Assembly: GCA_005881495.1 (NCBI GenBank)
Contig: VBHI01000315.1
Location: 1 to 30,548, forward strand
DNA: 30,548 nucleotides
Reading direction: 5' to 3'
Source: Chloroflexota bacterium
GTDB lineage: Bacteria; Chloroflexota; Ktedonobacteria; Ktedonobacterales; Ktedonobacteraceae
Part shown: in pieces, positions 23,938 to 30,548 of the stretch
Layout of the letters: the number at the start of each line of letters is the position of its first letter
Position numbering within the stretch: position 1 is the stretch's first letter
Position numbers and translations under genes: made by a program
The notes under the pieces: generated by a model
The model's input: only the letters and a program-made list of their open reading frames with translations
The model's database searches: none
Told to the model about the DNA's origin: nothing

Positions 23938-24948
23938 ATGGCCAACAATTATGTTCTGTTCATCCACGGGGTCAATACACGCAGCCAGAGGACTCAACCC
24001 GATTATGCCGACAATCTCATCAAACTTATCGATCCGCAGGCTACCCTCATCAAGCCGTTAATCGTATATTGGGGCGACTTGAATAATACGGAGGAGGACA
24101 AACTTCGCGAGGGGTATCAGGCATCAAGCATCTGGGATAAGCTCTGGTTTCAAGATATTCGTCTGCAGCGACTGGTGCGATTTGCAGGTGATGCCGCGCT
24201 TTACCTCAGCCGTAATATTGGCGCCAAGGTGGTCGAAAAAGTAGCTGAGCAGGTAGAGATAGCGAAACTGAAGGACTCTCCTGCGGAAGATCGTCTACAT
24301 CTAGTGGCACACAGCCTGGGGACAATTATCCTCTTTGATATCCTATTTAGCTCTCGCTGGGACCAGGAAGGGATAAGCGGCCACGACAATGTGATCAAGA
24401 TTCGCGACGCAATCTATGGTGTTGCTGGAAAAGAAGATAACCTGAAGCAAGGCATTCGCCTGGGAAGTATTACCACGATGGGAGCACCTATCGGCCTCTT
24501 CAGCCTCATGGATGTGGCCTCGCCCGCGACGGACGCGCAGAGCGACCCGAGAAATGCGACCAGCACCCATGATATCACACCCAGCCTGGTGCAACTGCTC
24601 ACAAACCTGCATCAAGAGTTGGGAGGAAGCAAATTGCCCTGGCGTAACTTCGTTCATCCAGGCGATCCTATTGGCAGCACGCTGGAAGGTATCTTGCCAG
24701 GCATGGTCGATGAAAATAACACATATATTGACCTCAAGGATATACTTGTCCCCGCTGACCTGGCTGGAGATTTAAAAGAATCATTTCCAAGGGGGATTCT
24801 CGATCTGGTACTTGATCTGGAGGCCAGGACCCTGAGTCAGACCGCTTTCGCCATCCTGGATGGAGCTAATGCGCACAGCAGCTACTGGGAAAGCAAACAG
24901 GTAGCCGAAGCGATTACTCAGTTGATTAAACAGTCGAAGCCAGCTTAG
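23938..24948 (+). CDS. Alpha/beta hydrolase, lipase/esterase-like
   Basis: The protein has 336 residues. FIHGVN (8-13) is the oxyanion-side HG motif; HLVAHSLGT (121-129) gives nucleophile Ser126 in a GxSxG variant whose first Gly is Ala. A His in GANAHSSYW near residue 314 is the candidate catalytic base; the acid is not assigned. No signal peptide is seen, so it should be cytoplasmic. Between strand 2 and the nucleophile lies a helical insertion (WDKLWFQDIRLQRLV and onward) that could form a lid. GGAGGGA precedes the ATG by about 8 nt, and the gene has its own promoter and terminator. The substrate is unknown. Confidence 0.82.
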   Translation: MANNYVLFIHGVNTRSQRTQPDYADNLIKLIDPQATLIKPLIVYWGDLNNTEEDKLREGYQASSIWDKLWFQDIRLQRLVRFAGDAALYLSRNIGAKVVEKVAEQVEIAKLKDSPAEDRLHLVAHSLGTIILFDILFSSRWDQEGISGHDNVIKIRDAIYGVAGKEDNLKQGIRLGSITTMGAPIGLFSLMDVASPATDAQSDPRNATSTHDITPSLVQLLTNLHQELGGSKLPWRNFVHPGDPIGSTLEGILPGMVDENNTYIDLKDILVPADLAGDLKESFPRGILDLVLDLEARTLSQTAFAILDGANAHSSYWESKQVAEAITQLIKQSKPA

Positions 24949-24978
24949 TGGCTCTTTCGGTAAATAAGCTTGAGGTGC

Positions 24979-25018
24979 AGGAGAGTTTATCTGTGAACCA
25001 GATATCCCTCTCTTTGCT
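24979..25018 (+). terminator. Probable terminator of the alpha/beta hydrolase gene
   Basis: TATCTG/CAGATA (6 bp, five-nt loop) stacks through a small internal loop onto GAGAG/CTCTC, followed by TTTGCTCT and a T-rich stretch. Confidence 0.45.
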
Positions 25019-25094
25019 CTACTTATTTTTACCCCATAAGTCCTAGCACTTTCTTGCTATATTTCATCACATTCCAGGGCGTATCACCCACCTG

Positions 25095-25207
25095 TGCTAC
25101 ACTAGCCCTCGTTGTCTCTAGCACGCACCCAGCGTGGCTCATGCATTTTGTGTTCCCCACCGCTTGCGTTGTCGCAGAGAAGCTTGTTTTGCATCTTGTA
25201 TAACAAG
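25095..25207 (+). promoter_or_regulatory. Promoter and leader of the SLT-like gene
   Basis: TGC-TACACT (25095-25103) is an extended -10 like others here, with a leader of about 130 nt. The 13-bp palindrome CTTGTATAACAAG (25195-25207) lies in the leader, 30 nt before the start codon. No known riboswitch pattern was recognised. Confidence 0.35.
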
Positions 25208-25237
25208 TTCGTTAACCATCTAGCTAGAAGGAAAGTG

Positions 25238-25948
25238 ATGAAACATTTCGTTTCAACTTGTCAAAGCGTTTTCCGTAGGAAGATAACCGTAGTTGCAGCA
25301 GTTCTAGTAATCCCGGCGTTGGTAGGGGGAGGCAATCTCGTAAAGCAAGTGCCACAGATTGCGAGTACCGCGAATTGCTCATCTCATACGATGGGGCACT
25401 TTAGCACACAAAGTTGTATGAGGGCGACCGCCCCCTCTACCTACCATGCGATTCGACACACCAATGATAACCTCGAAGGCGACTCATTAGAGCAACGCCT
25501 TGTACAAATATCTCTCTTGAAGAAATTGTACGCGTACAGGTCAGCAGTGTCGGCTCGGACGAGCGAGAGAAGGGCAACCCCTCCCCTCGCAAGAACAGGC
25601 CTTCCTCCGGTAAAAACAAGCCCAGGGCCAGTACCAACAAGTCCTCCTCCGATACCACCAGGTCAAGGCTCGGTAACGGCCATGATTTATCAGATTTTTG
25701 GACCTTACGCCGCAGGGGCTTTGAATGTAGCGAGGTGTGAATCGGGCCTCAATCCTGGTGCATACAATCCCATATCCAACGGCGGTAGCCATGCCGAAGG
25801 CGTCTTTCAAATCCTGTACCCGAGTACGTGGATGAGCACCTCTGAGGCAGCAAGCTCTCCCTATAATGCGCAGGCAAATATTCTTGCCGCCCATCAGATA
25901 TTCGTGCGCGATGGCTATAACTGGCACGAGTGGTCATGCGCCGCTTAA
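25238..25948 (+). CDS. Secreted or anchored SLT/lysozyme-like cell-wall enzyme
   Basis: The protein has 236 residues. It starts with a basic N-terminus and hydrophobic segment (about 15-32; signal peptide or anchor). A variable region and a Pro-rich linker (about 115-142) lead to a C-terminal domain of about 90 residues with ALNVARCESGLNPGAYN and GVFQILYPSTW, the signature of SLT/Rpf-type lysozyme folds. Glu168 is the expected catalytic acid. Cys167 and Cys234 could form a disulfide. ATG 25238 follows AAGGA by about 6 nt; the frame extends upstream to 25112 but those codons lie in the leader. It probably cleaves peptidoglycan glycan strands. Confidence 0.85.
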   Translation: MKHFVSTCQSVFRRKITVVAAVLVIPALVGGGNLVKQVPQIASTANCSSHTMGHFSTQSCMRATAPSTYHAIRHTNDNLEGDSLEQRLVQISLLKKLYAYRSAVSARTSERRATPPLARTGLPPVKTSPGPVPTSPPPIPPGQGSVTAMIYQIFGPYAAGALNVARCESGLNPGAYNPISNGGSHAEGVFQILYPSTWMSTSEAASSPYNAQANILAAHQIFVRDGYNWHEWSCAA

Positions 25949-26120
25949 CAACGAAATGATGACCTTTAACAAAATAACTGGATCAGCTTGTTCAACCTCA
26001 TACAGGCCCTCGCCACGGTTACTGCACAAGACGCTCAGGGGTGGTTTGGACATTGTGGCTAATCCGAGAGCATTGCCTAACTTGAAAGCCCTCCAGGTAT
26101 GAAAGAATACACTTATAATA

Positions 26121-27096
26121 TCAGGAGGCTGATGGCATGGGTACCAGGTCGAGCGGGGACTCGCCACGCAAGAAGCGCGCGATGTTGGCGATCGCCATCT
26201 GTAACGCCCGCTCAACGCCAGCACGACTGCCACCGGCCAGGTGCGGAGTGACAATCACCTGGGGCAAGTCCGTCCGTGAAGGGATTGCCTCCCGGGCGCT
26301 CGTTGCGCAGCACGTCGAGTGCTGCCCCCCCGAGCTTGCCACTCACGAGAGCGCGACGGAGGGTTGCTTCGTCGAGCAGCTCGCCGCGTGATGTGTTGAC
26401 CAAAAACGCTCCCACGGTCATTTTTGCCAGCTCGGCCTCCCCAATCAGCCCCTCGGTGGCCTCGTTCAGTGGGAGATGCAGACTGACGATCGTGGAGGAC
26501 GCCAGCAGCTCGTCAAGCGAGGCGTAGTGCACACCGAACTGCTGCTCGGTCGCCGCATCCACGGCATGGCGGGCTATGTACAGCAGACGCGACCCGAAAG
26601 GTGCCAGTCGTTGGGCCACTGCTCGGCCGATGTTACCAAACCCGACGAGTCCGACCGTCGCGTTGGCCAGGTCACCCAGTCCAGCCTGGAACAACTCCAT
26701 CGTCGGCCAGCCGCCCTGGCGCGCAGCCGACTCGGCGGCCACGAACCGCTTGAGCAGTGCCAGCATCAAGAGAATCGTATGCTCGGCGACCGCCACCGCA
26801 TTGGCGCCCGGCGTATATGCTGCCACTACCCCGGCTGTCTGCAGAGCGCCGAGGTCGAGGTTGTCGTAGCCAACGCCAACGCGCTGGACGAAGCGCACGC
26901 GCGGCACGAAGGAGAGCAGGCGAGCATCCACTTTCCGATTGAGGACGAGCAGAATCTCGGCCTCCACTGCATGCCGAGCGAGGTCCTCCTCACCATAGGT
27001 AGGAACTACATCAAAGCCGGCACCGGTAGGAAACAATGGCCGAAGGCGCTCGACAAGGGGGGGCGGGATCGGGTCAATCAGCAGTACCCTGGACAT
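26121..27096 (-). pseudogene. D-2-hydroxyacid dehydrogenase, frameshifted
   Basis: From ATG 27096 (AGGAGG 7 nt upstream) the frame encodes an NAD-dependent D-isomer 2-hydroxyacid dehydrogenase: RVGVGYDNLD, NAD site GLVGFGNIGRAVA, SLHLPLN, VNTSRGELLDE with the catalytic Arg. It then runs out of frame after NPFTDG. The missing C-terminus, including the catalytic His in VIVTPHLAGG and a normal end, lies in the next frame down to TGA at 26121. At the break the plus strand reads gtccgtcc (26268-26275), an exact 4-bp tandem duplication; removing one copy restores NPFTDLPQVIVTPH. A sequencing error or a recent mutation would both explain it. If intact it would be about 323 residues. Confidence 0.88.
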
Positions 27097-27195
27097 GAGA
27101 AGCCTCCTTCTCTCTTGCAACAACGGCTTGCAAGAACAAACAGCAACAAAGCATGTTTTACGAAAATAGCTAGGGCTTGCAGAAGTAGGTTACGA

Positions 27196-27239
27196 CTTGT
27201 ACAGAGTTAAAGGTACAAGAAAAAGTAGAGCTTGTCAAT
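27196..27239 (-). promoter_or_regulatory. Promoter with overlapping dyad, dehydrogenase gene
   Basis: Minus strand TTGACA (27239-27234), 17-nt spacer, TACCTT (27216-27211). A perfect 7-bp inverted repeat CTTGTAC-N10-GTACAAG (27196-27219) covers the -10 and expected start point, as expected for a repressor operator. It lies about 100 nt upstream of the dehydrogenase start. Confidence 0.55.
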
Positions 27240-27282
27240 AAATCTGATCTGCCTGGTGGTTGCCCATGTGTAAGAACCAGCC

Positions 27283-27325
27283 GTAGGGGCCGATTTATCG
27301 CGCCCATCGCCGATTTATCGGCCCC
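27283..27325. repeat. GTAGGGGC-type repeat, copy 4 (43 bp)
   Basis: It is identical to the 43-bp element at 22693-22735 except for one base (C at 27301). Both have two direct GCCGATTTATCG 12-mers within an inverted GGGGCCGAT/ATCGGCCCC frame. Confidence 0.85.
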
Positions 27326-27387
27326 AATACACATCAACCGAAGCTGCCCCTCAGTGTCACCCCATTCACTTCGTTCAGGGCAAGCTC

Positions 27388-27562
27388 TGAGCCGCAGCGA
27401 AGGGTCTGCCTGGATGGGCGTCGAGATGCTTCGCCGCGCGCAGCATGACCGGGTTCCCTTGTCACCCTGAGCCGCAGCGAAGGGTCTGTCTGCATGGGCG
27501 TCGAGATGCTTCGTGGAGTTTACACTGAGCGTAGCGAATGTGCGCAGCATGACCGGGTTCCG
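27388..27562. repeat. Two direct repeat units (80-bp offset)
   Basis: Unit 1 (27388-27457) and unit 2 (27468-27562) share TGAGCCGCAGCGAAGGGTCT, ATGGGCGTCGAGATGCTTCG and GCAGCATGACCGGGTTCC in the same order. Unit 2 carries about 27 extra bases in the middle. A diverged third start lies before unit 1 (about 27350-27387). This resembles the 'CCCTGAGCGAAGCGAAGGGTCT' type of dispersed intergenic repeat seen in many environmental genomes. No gene is present in 27240-27589. Confidence 0.75.
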
Positions 27563-27589
27563 CTTGCTCTCACCTCTCCTGGTCACCTC

Positions 27590-28254
27590 CTATCGTGCTC
27601 CTTCAGGGACGACGAGAGCGGGGAGTGCTTGCTCAAGCAAGGCGCGGTCTTTTTCCAACCAGGGCGGCAGCTTGAGGTGCGTGCCGAGCTGTTCCACCGC
27701 TTCGCCTACGGCAAAACCCGGGGGATCGGTCGCAATCTCGAAGAGGGCGCCTCCCGGCTCGTGGAAGTAGATGGAATGGAAGTATTCACGATCAATGATG
27801 GGAGTGACGTCTCTCATTTGCTCGCTCAGGAGCAGGCGCCACTGTGCCTGCTGCTCATCGGTCGGGGTGCGCCACGCCACGTGGTGCACTGAACCGACGG
27901 CGATGCTGCCGCGCCCTCGCCGGGACAGTTCCAGGATATCGACAAACGTCCCTGGCCCACCCTCTCCCACTTCATAGCGCACGCAGTTCGTCTCATCATG
28001 CCGGTGTCGAAAGCCAAGGACCTGCGTCAGCAGCTGTTCTGTTTGGTTGCGCTGCGTCTCCGCCAGGGTAATCCATAGACGCCGCGGATGGCGTGCTCCG
28101 CGGGAATCGGACCGTCTTTCCAGCCGCTGCGCCGGTCGGCCTCATGATGGGCCACGAGTTCAAGTGAGAGCCCGTGCGGATCAGTGAACGATAGCACCTG
28201 TTCATCAAAGCGTGTCAGCGGCGCCTTGAGGGCGACCCCGTGCTCAGACAGCCC
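27590..28254 (-). pseudogene. Ring-cleaving dioxygenase (VOC family), truncated and frameshifted
   Basis: Two minus-strand frames together match the MhqO/YkcA-like glyoxalase-fold dioxygenases that act on hydroquinone-type rings. The first piece (28254 downward) reads RFDEQVLSFTDPHGLSLELV and [14 protein letters not shown]. One base appears lost around 28071-28076, after which the other frame gives [44 protein letters not shown] and [20 protein letters not shown], to the stop at 27590. Metal-ligand candidates His (VHHVAWRT) and Glu (ALFEIATD) remain in the second half. About 95 N-terminal residues, with the first half-site, are missing; an esterase fragment begins at the break. Confidence 0.8.
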
Positions 28255-28537
28255 CTAGATACCGGGTTGCTCTCACCGGAACTCCTGCCGCCATCAGTTT
28301 ATGGACATAGGCTTCGCCCTCGTCGCGCACGACATCATTCTCACAGGTCAAGATCAGCGCTGGAGGGAGTCCTCTGAGTTACTCAAGCGACGCCTGCAAC
28401 GGTGAGACGGTGAACTCATGGCGCTCTGGTGCTGGCGCGTAGCTGTCCCAGAACCACTGCATCGCCTCTCGTGTGAGCCAGTAGCCGTCGGCTCCGAACG
28501 CTCGATACGACTCATTGTCGAAATTGGCATCCGTCAC
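28244..28537 (-). pseudogene. Alpha/beta hydrolase (esterase) fragment with internal stop
   Basis: From 28537 the minus strand encodes VTDANFDNESYRAFGADGYW, then LTREAMQWFWDSYAP, then SPLQASLE, a TAA stop (28381-28379), and, still in frame, [28 protein letters not shown] and VPVRATRY, ending at 28244. This is the central and C-terminal part of an HSL-type alpha/beta hydrolase, with the catalytic Asp region ([12 protein letters not shown]). The N-terminus with the HGGG and GxSxG motifs and the C-terminal catalytic His are missing. The stop is at a site where relatives have Gln, so one C-to-T change in a CAA codon could explain it. The 3' edge abuts the truncated dioxygenase. Confidence 0.75.
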
Positions 28538-28674
28538 TGGGGGGTTGCATGCTCTGTTCCTTTCCTCTACGAAACGCTGGAATATGCTCGTGCTCGCTTT
28601 TCCGGCATGGATGCGTCTCTGACCGGCTCATGTTGAACGAGGAAGAGCTCCCATCCTTTCCCGATGGCTTCGTC

Positions 28675-29067
28675 TCATCTCGTTCTTCGGTGAAGACGCT
28701 CTCGAAAGAAATCTCGCCAACTCTCTGATAAGGTTTCCAACGCAACCACTCGTCGCATCGCTTCGACGTTTCTTCTGTCAGAAACAGACTGCCGTGTAAT
28801 CTCTGCGACAGGAATCGCGTGCTCGTCACGTCTTACCAGAATGATGGAATCTCCCGCTGCGATGCCCCCTTCCTCTAAGACCGCAAGATAGAAACCCGTT
28901 CGCCCACTGACCAGGAAGCGCTTGAGCATATCGTCACGTCCAAATTTGAGAGCGAGCTTATAGCATGGCAGTCTCGGTTGCGTCACCACACGGATTGAAC
29001 TCAAGCCCTTTCCGGATGGGATGCGCTTTTGCCAACCTCTCTGCATGTAATGAATTATATCCTCCAA
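28675..29067 (-). pseudogene. MOSC-domain protein fragment (C-terminal part)
   Basis: The frame matches the end of YiiM-like MOSC proteins from VTQPRLPCYKLALKFG onward, through RFLVSGRTGFYLAVLEEG, AAGDSIILVRR and the C-terminal 3-alpha helices (MRRVVALETLSESWRDFFRERL). MOSC domains bind sulfur or molybdenum-cofactor ligands; the Cys of LPCYK is kept. The first 110 or so residues are missing: upstream of VTQPR the codons (IHYMQRGWQKRIPSGKGL) do not match the family. A short protein could still be made from the ATG at 29067, but it lacks half of the fold. It belongs to the same zone of truncated genes. Confidence 0.72.
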
Positions 29068-29235
29068 CCTGGCTACTTCATCATGTACCGCAAGATGTTA
29101 CTGGGCAACAAGGAGAGAGCAGGGGGAGAGGGGTTGCCTCAATGAAGGCCATCAGATGAGCAACCCCCTGATGAGACGTGCAGCGCGGGCAAATGTTCAC
29201 ACGTCATGCACTTCCCCTTCTCTGATGAGCGTCGG

Positions 29236-29808
29236 TTATTGCCTGACTGCCTGGTAGTGAAGTCCAACCACCCCTGCCTGGAACGTCTTTGCTTCTAGCA
29301 GCTTCAGCTTCATCCAGTCCTTGATGTCTTGAAAGAGCGGGATTCCACCACCTAAGACAATCGGATTGAGAAAGAGGCGGTATTCATCAATCAAGCCCAG
29401 ATGGATAAACGTATGGGTCAATCTGGGACTACCGAAGATCATGAGGTCGAGGCCAGGCTGTTGTTTGAGTGCTTCGATTTCTTCCGCAATCTGGTCTTTC
29501 ACCAGCCGTGAATTCTTCCATTCCGCACTCGAGAGCGTTTTTGAAAACACGATTTTGGAGACATTCTCGACCCAGCGAGCGTGTTCGAGGTCGCGTGGCG
29601 AGGCCTCTGGGTTCGTGAGCACTGTTGGCCAATAACTCTGCATTCCCAGATAGGTGACACGTCCATAGAGAGCCGTGTCCACGTTCCTGAAGAGAGCGTC
29701 GACATAGGGGTTCAGTTCTTCGTCCACGATAGCCCACTCCAATTCTCCGTTTGGTCCTGTCGTGAAGCCATCGAGTGAGACATGCATAAATGAAATGACT
29801 TTCCTCAT
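29236..29808 (-). CDS. Dihydrofolate-reductase-like (RibD C-terminal fold) protein
   Basis: The 190-residue protein of the YyaP/YwjB-type reductase group begins MRKVISFMHVSLDGFTTGPNG, followed by TALYGRVTYLGMQSYWP, KIVFSKTL, DLMIFGSPRLTHTFIHLGLIDEYRLFLNPIVLGGGIPLF and a C-terminal strand. This is the RibD C-terminal/DHFR fold that binds NADPH; physiological substrates are unknown and it need not act on folate. AAAGGAG lies 7 nt upstream. An AraC-type regulator lies upstream on the same strand, and its stop is 89 nt before this start; a TATAAT with an overlapping dyad separates them, so regulation by that AraC protein is plausible. Confidence 0.92.
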   Translation of the reverse strand: MRKVISFMHVSLDGFTTGPNGELEWAIVDEELNPYVDALFRNVDTALYGRVTYLGMQSYWPTVLTNPEASPRDLEHARWVENVSKIVFSKTLSSAEWKNSRLVKDQIAEEIEALKQQPGLDLMIFGSPRLTHTFIHLGLIDEYRLFLNPIVLGGGIPLFQDIKDWMKLKLLEAKTFQAGVVGLHYQAVRQ

Positions 29809-29836
29809 GGTATACTCCTTTTATTGGGATTATTGG

Positions 29837-29859
29837 GAACCTTCAACGGTTCTATTATA
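29837..29859 (-). promoter_or_regulatory. Promoter and dyad of the DHFR-like gene
   Basis: Minus-strand TATAAT (29859-29854) with no good -35. The inverted repeat GAACC-N6-GGTTC (29837-29852) covers the expected start point near 29847. Confidence 0.45.
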
Positions 29860-29897
29860 ACCCAGCAAAAGGAGCTCGTCTTGAACAAAATGGACAA

Positions 29898-30548
29898 CTA
29901 TTTCGGCTTCCTTATCTGAGCGATTTGAGCAGGCGTGTGCCCTATGAAATGCTTGAGTGATCTGGTCATATGCGACTGGTCGGCATAGCCTGCCTGATAT
30001 GCCGCCTCAAGGAGCGAAACGCCCTGCTCCAGGAGAACCGCCGCCTGCTTCGCGCGTTCGATCTGCGAAATCACTTTGTACGTTAACCCGGTTGCAAACA
30101 AGAAATGACGCCTCACCGTGCGCAACGACACCTCCTGCGGGTGATCTTGTAAGACCGCCTTCACGATTGGATCGGAAACTAGCAAACTCTCGCGCACCAG
30201 CCTTTCAACAAACGTCTCGACATTTTCATAGTCAGGAAATTGCCAACGCGAGCCAGCCAGCCCGAAGGATGTTTTCGCGGCGGGAGACAAAATGGCCTGT
30301 TCATCCAGGAGATTTCTTACGGGTACAGCGGGCAGAAAGGTGCCAAGCGGAAACGTGACGCCAAACCAGGAGATCCCCTCAGCCTGGGTGACAGGAGTCG
30401 CTTTGGTCAATGGTCCTTCAATAGAGACTTTGACCCTTCCATTCTGTCTCAGAAAGAGCAGGTGCCAATGGCCAGAGGCCGGGCAAACAGGAGCATAATC
30501 GCTGCCGGCCCGACCACGCCAAACCGCTTCGATATAGGGTGAGTCCGA
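29898..30548 (-). CDS. AraC-family transcriptional regulator (5' end beyond window)
   Basis: The frame is open to the window's right edge, so the protein starts outside; 216 residues are visible. The N-terminal part (SDSPYIEAVWRGRAGSDY, GHWHLLFLRQNGRVKVSIEGP) resembles the DUF6597/AraC-like sensing domain of regulators. The C-terminal part is an AraC HTH: SLRTVRRHFLFATGLTYKVISQIERAKQAAVLLEQG, then SLLEAAYQAGYADQSHMTRSLKHFIGHTPAQIA, complete to the stop at 29898. TTG 30410 is not the true start because domain homology continues upstream of it. It sits directly upstream of the DHFR-like gene and may control it. Confidence 0.88.
   Translation of the reverse strand, partial: SDSPYIEAVWRGRAGSDYAPVCPASGHWHLLFLRQNGRVKVSIEGPLTKATPVTQAEGISWFGVTFPLGTFLPAVPVRNLLDEQAILSPAAKTSFGLAGSRWQFPDYENVETFVERLVRESLLVSDPIVKAVLQDHPQEVSLRTVRRHFLFATGLTYKVISQIERAKQAAVLLEQGVSLLEAAYQAGYADQSHMTRSLKHFIGHTPAQIAQIRKPK

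Noticed and set aside
25949..26120. Possible transposase or coding remnant between the SLT gene and the dehydrogenase
   Set aside because: Frames on both strands gave no recognisable motif.
27388..27562. Possible CRISPR or insertion-sequence end
   Set aside because: Only two long units are present, there is no spacer pattern, no transposase frame and no clear target-site duplication.
28538..28674. Coding remnant between the esterase and MOSC fragments
   Set aside because: No family similarity could be seen in any frame.

Overview
The window looks like chromosomal DNA from a soil-type Chloroflexota bacterium, most likely of the Ktedonobacteria. This is an inference from style: moderate base composition, a Ser/Thr kinase with a long membrane tail, a large PQQ-type repeat propeller, anchored lysozyme-like enzymes, many one-gene transcription units on both strands, and short GTAGGGGC hairpin repeats between genes. 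No rRNA or other phylogenetic marker is present, so the class is not proven.

Layout. 1-2312: end of a SUI1/YciH factor, a divergent doxX/hxlR redox pair with a perfect dyad between them, then miaA. 2325-4688: a Ser/Thr kinase, co-transcribed with miaA. 4940-6661: a membrane-anchored lysozyme-like protein and a small four-helix membrane protein. 6828-9578: tRNA-Lys(CTT), polyphosphate kinase, and a MaoC-like half-dehydratase converging on it. 9691-11679: a 16-repeat PQQ-type protein arranged as 8+8 blades. 12186-13778: a GC-rich MFS exporter with a fused C-terminal domain, followed by an AraC remnant. 14013-16264: an OmpR-type two-component system. 16681-19257: a small sensor-like membrane protein, then a two-gene membrane module (His-rich multi-pass protein plus FixH/YtkA-like partner) ending in a strong hairpin. 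19414-23554: Nudix, degenerate crotonase, benzoate-CoA-ligase-like enzyme and TlyA methyltransferase, all on the minus strand. 23938-25948: an alpha/beta hydrolase and a secreted SLT/lysozyme-like protein. 26121-29067: a decaying zone containing a 2-hydroxyacid dehydrogenase frameshifted by a 4-bp duplication, a dioxygenase missing its N-terminus, an esterase fragment with an internal stop, and a MOSC fragment, with repeats among them. 29236-30548: a dihydrofolate-reductase-like protein and an AraC-type regulator cut by the window edge.

Regulation is unusually readable. At least eight promoters carry an extended -10 of the form TGN-TAnnnT, mostly TGCTATACT or close variants and mostly without a recognisable -35 box. 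Several intergenic regions contain perfect inverted repeats placed over or next to these promoters.

No defence island, CRISPR array, prophage or intact insertion sequence was seen. The most unusual intact items are the 8+8 propeller with no export signal, the His-rich membrane module at 17523-19257, and the kinase with a beta-sandwich and membrane tail. The most informative genomic features are the GTAGGGGC repeat family and the pseudogene mosaic.
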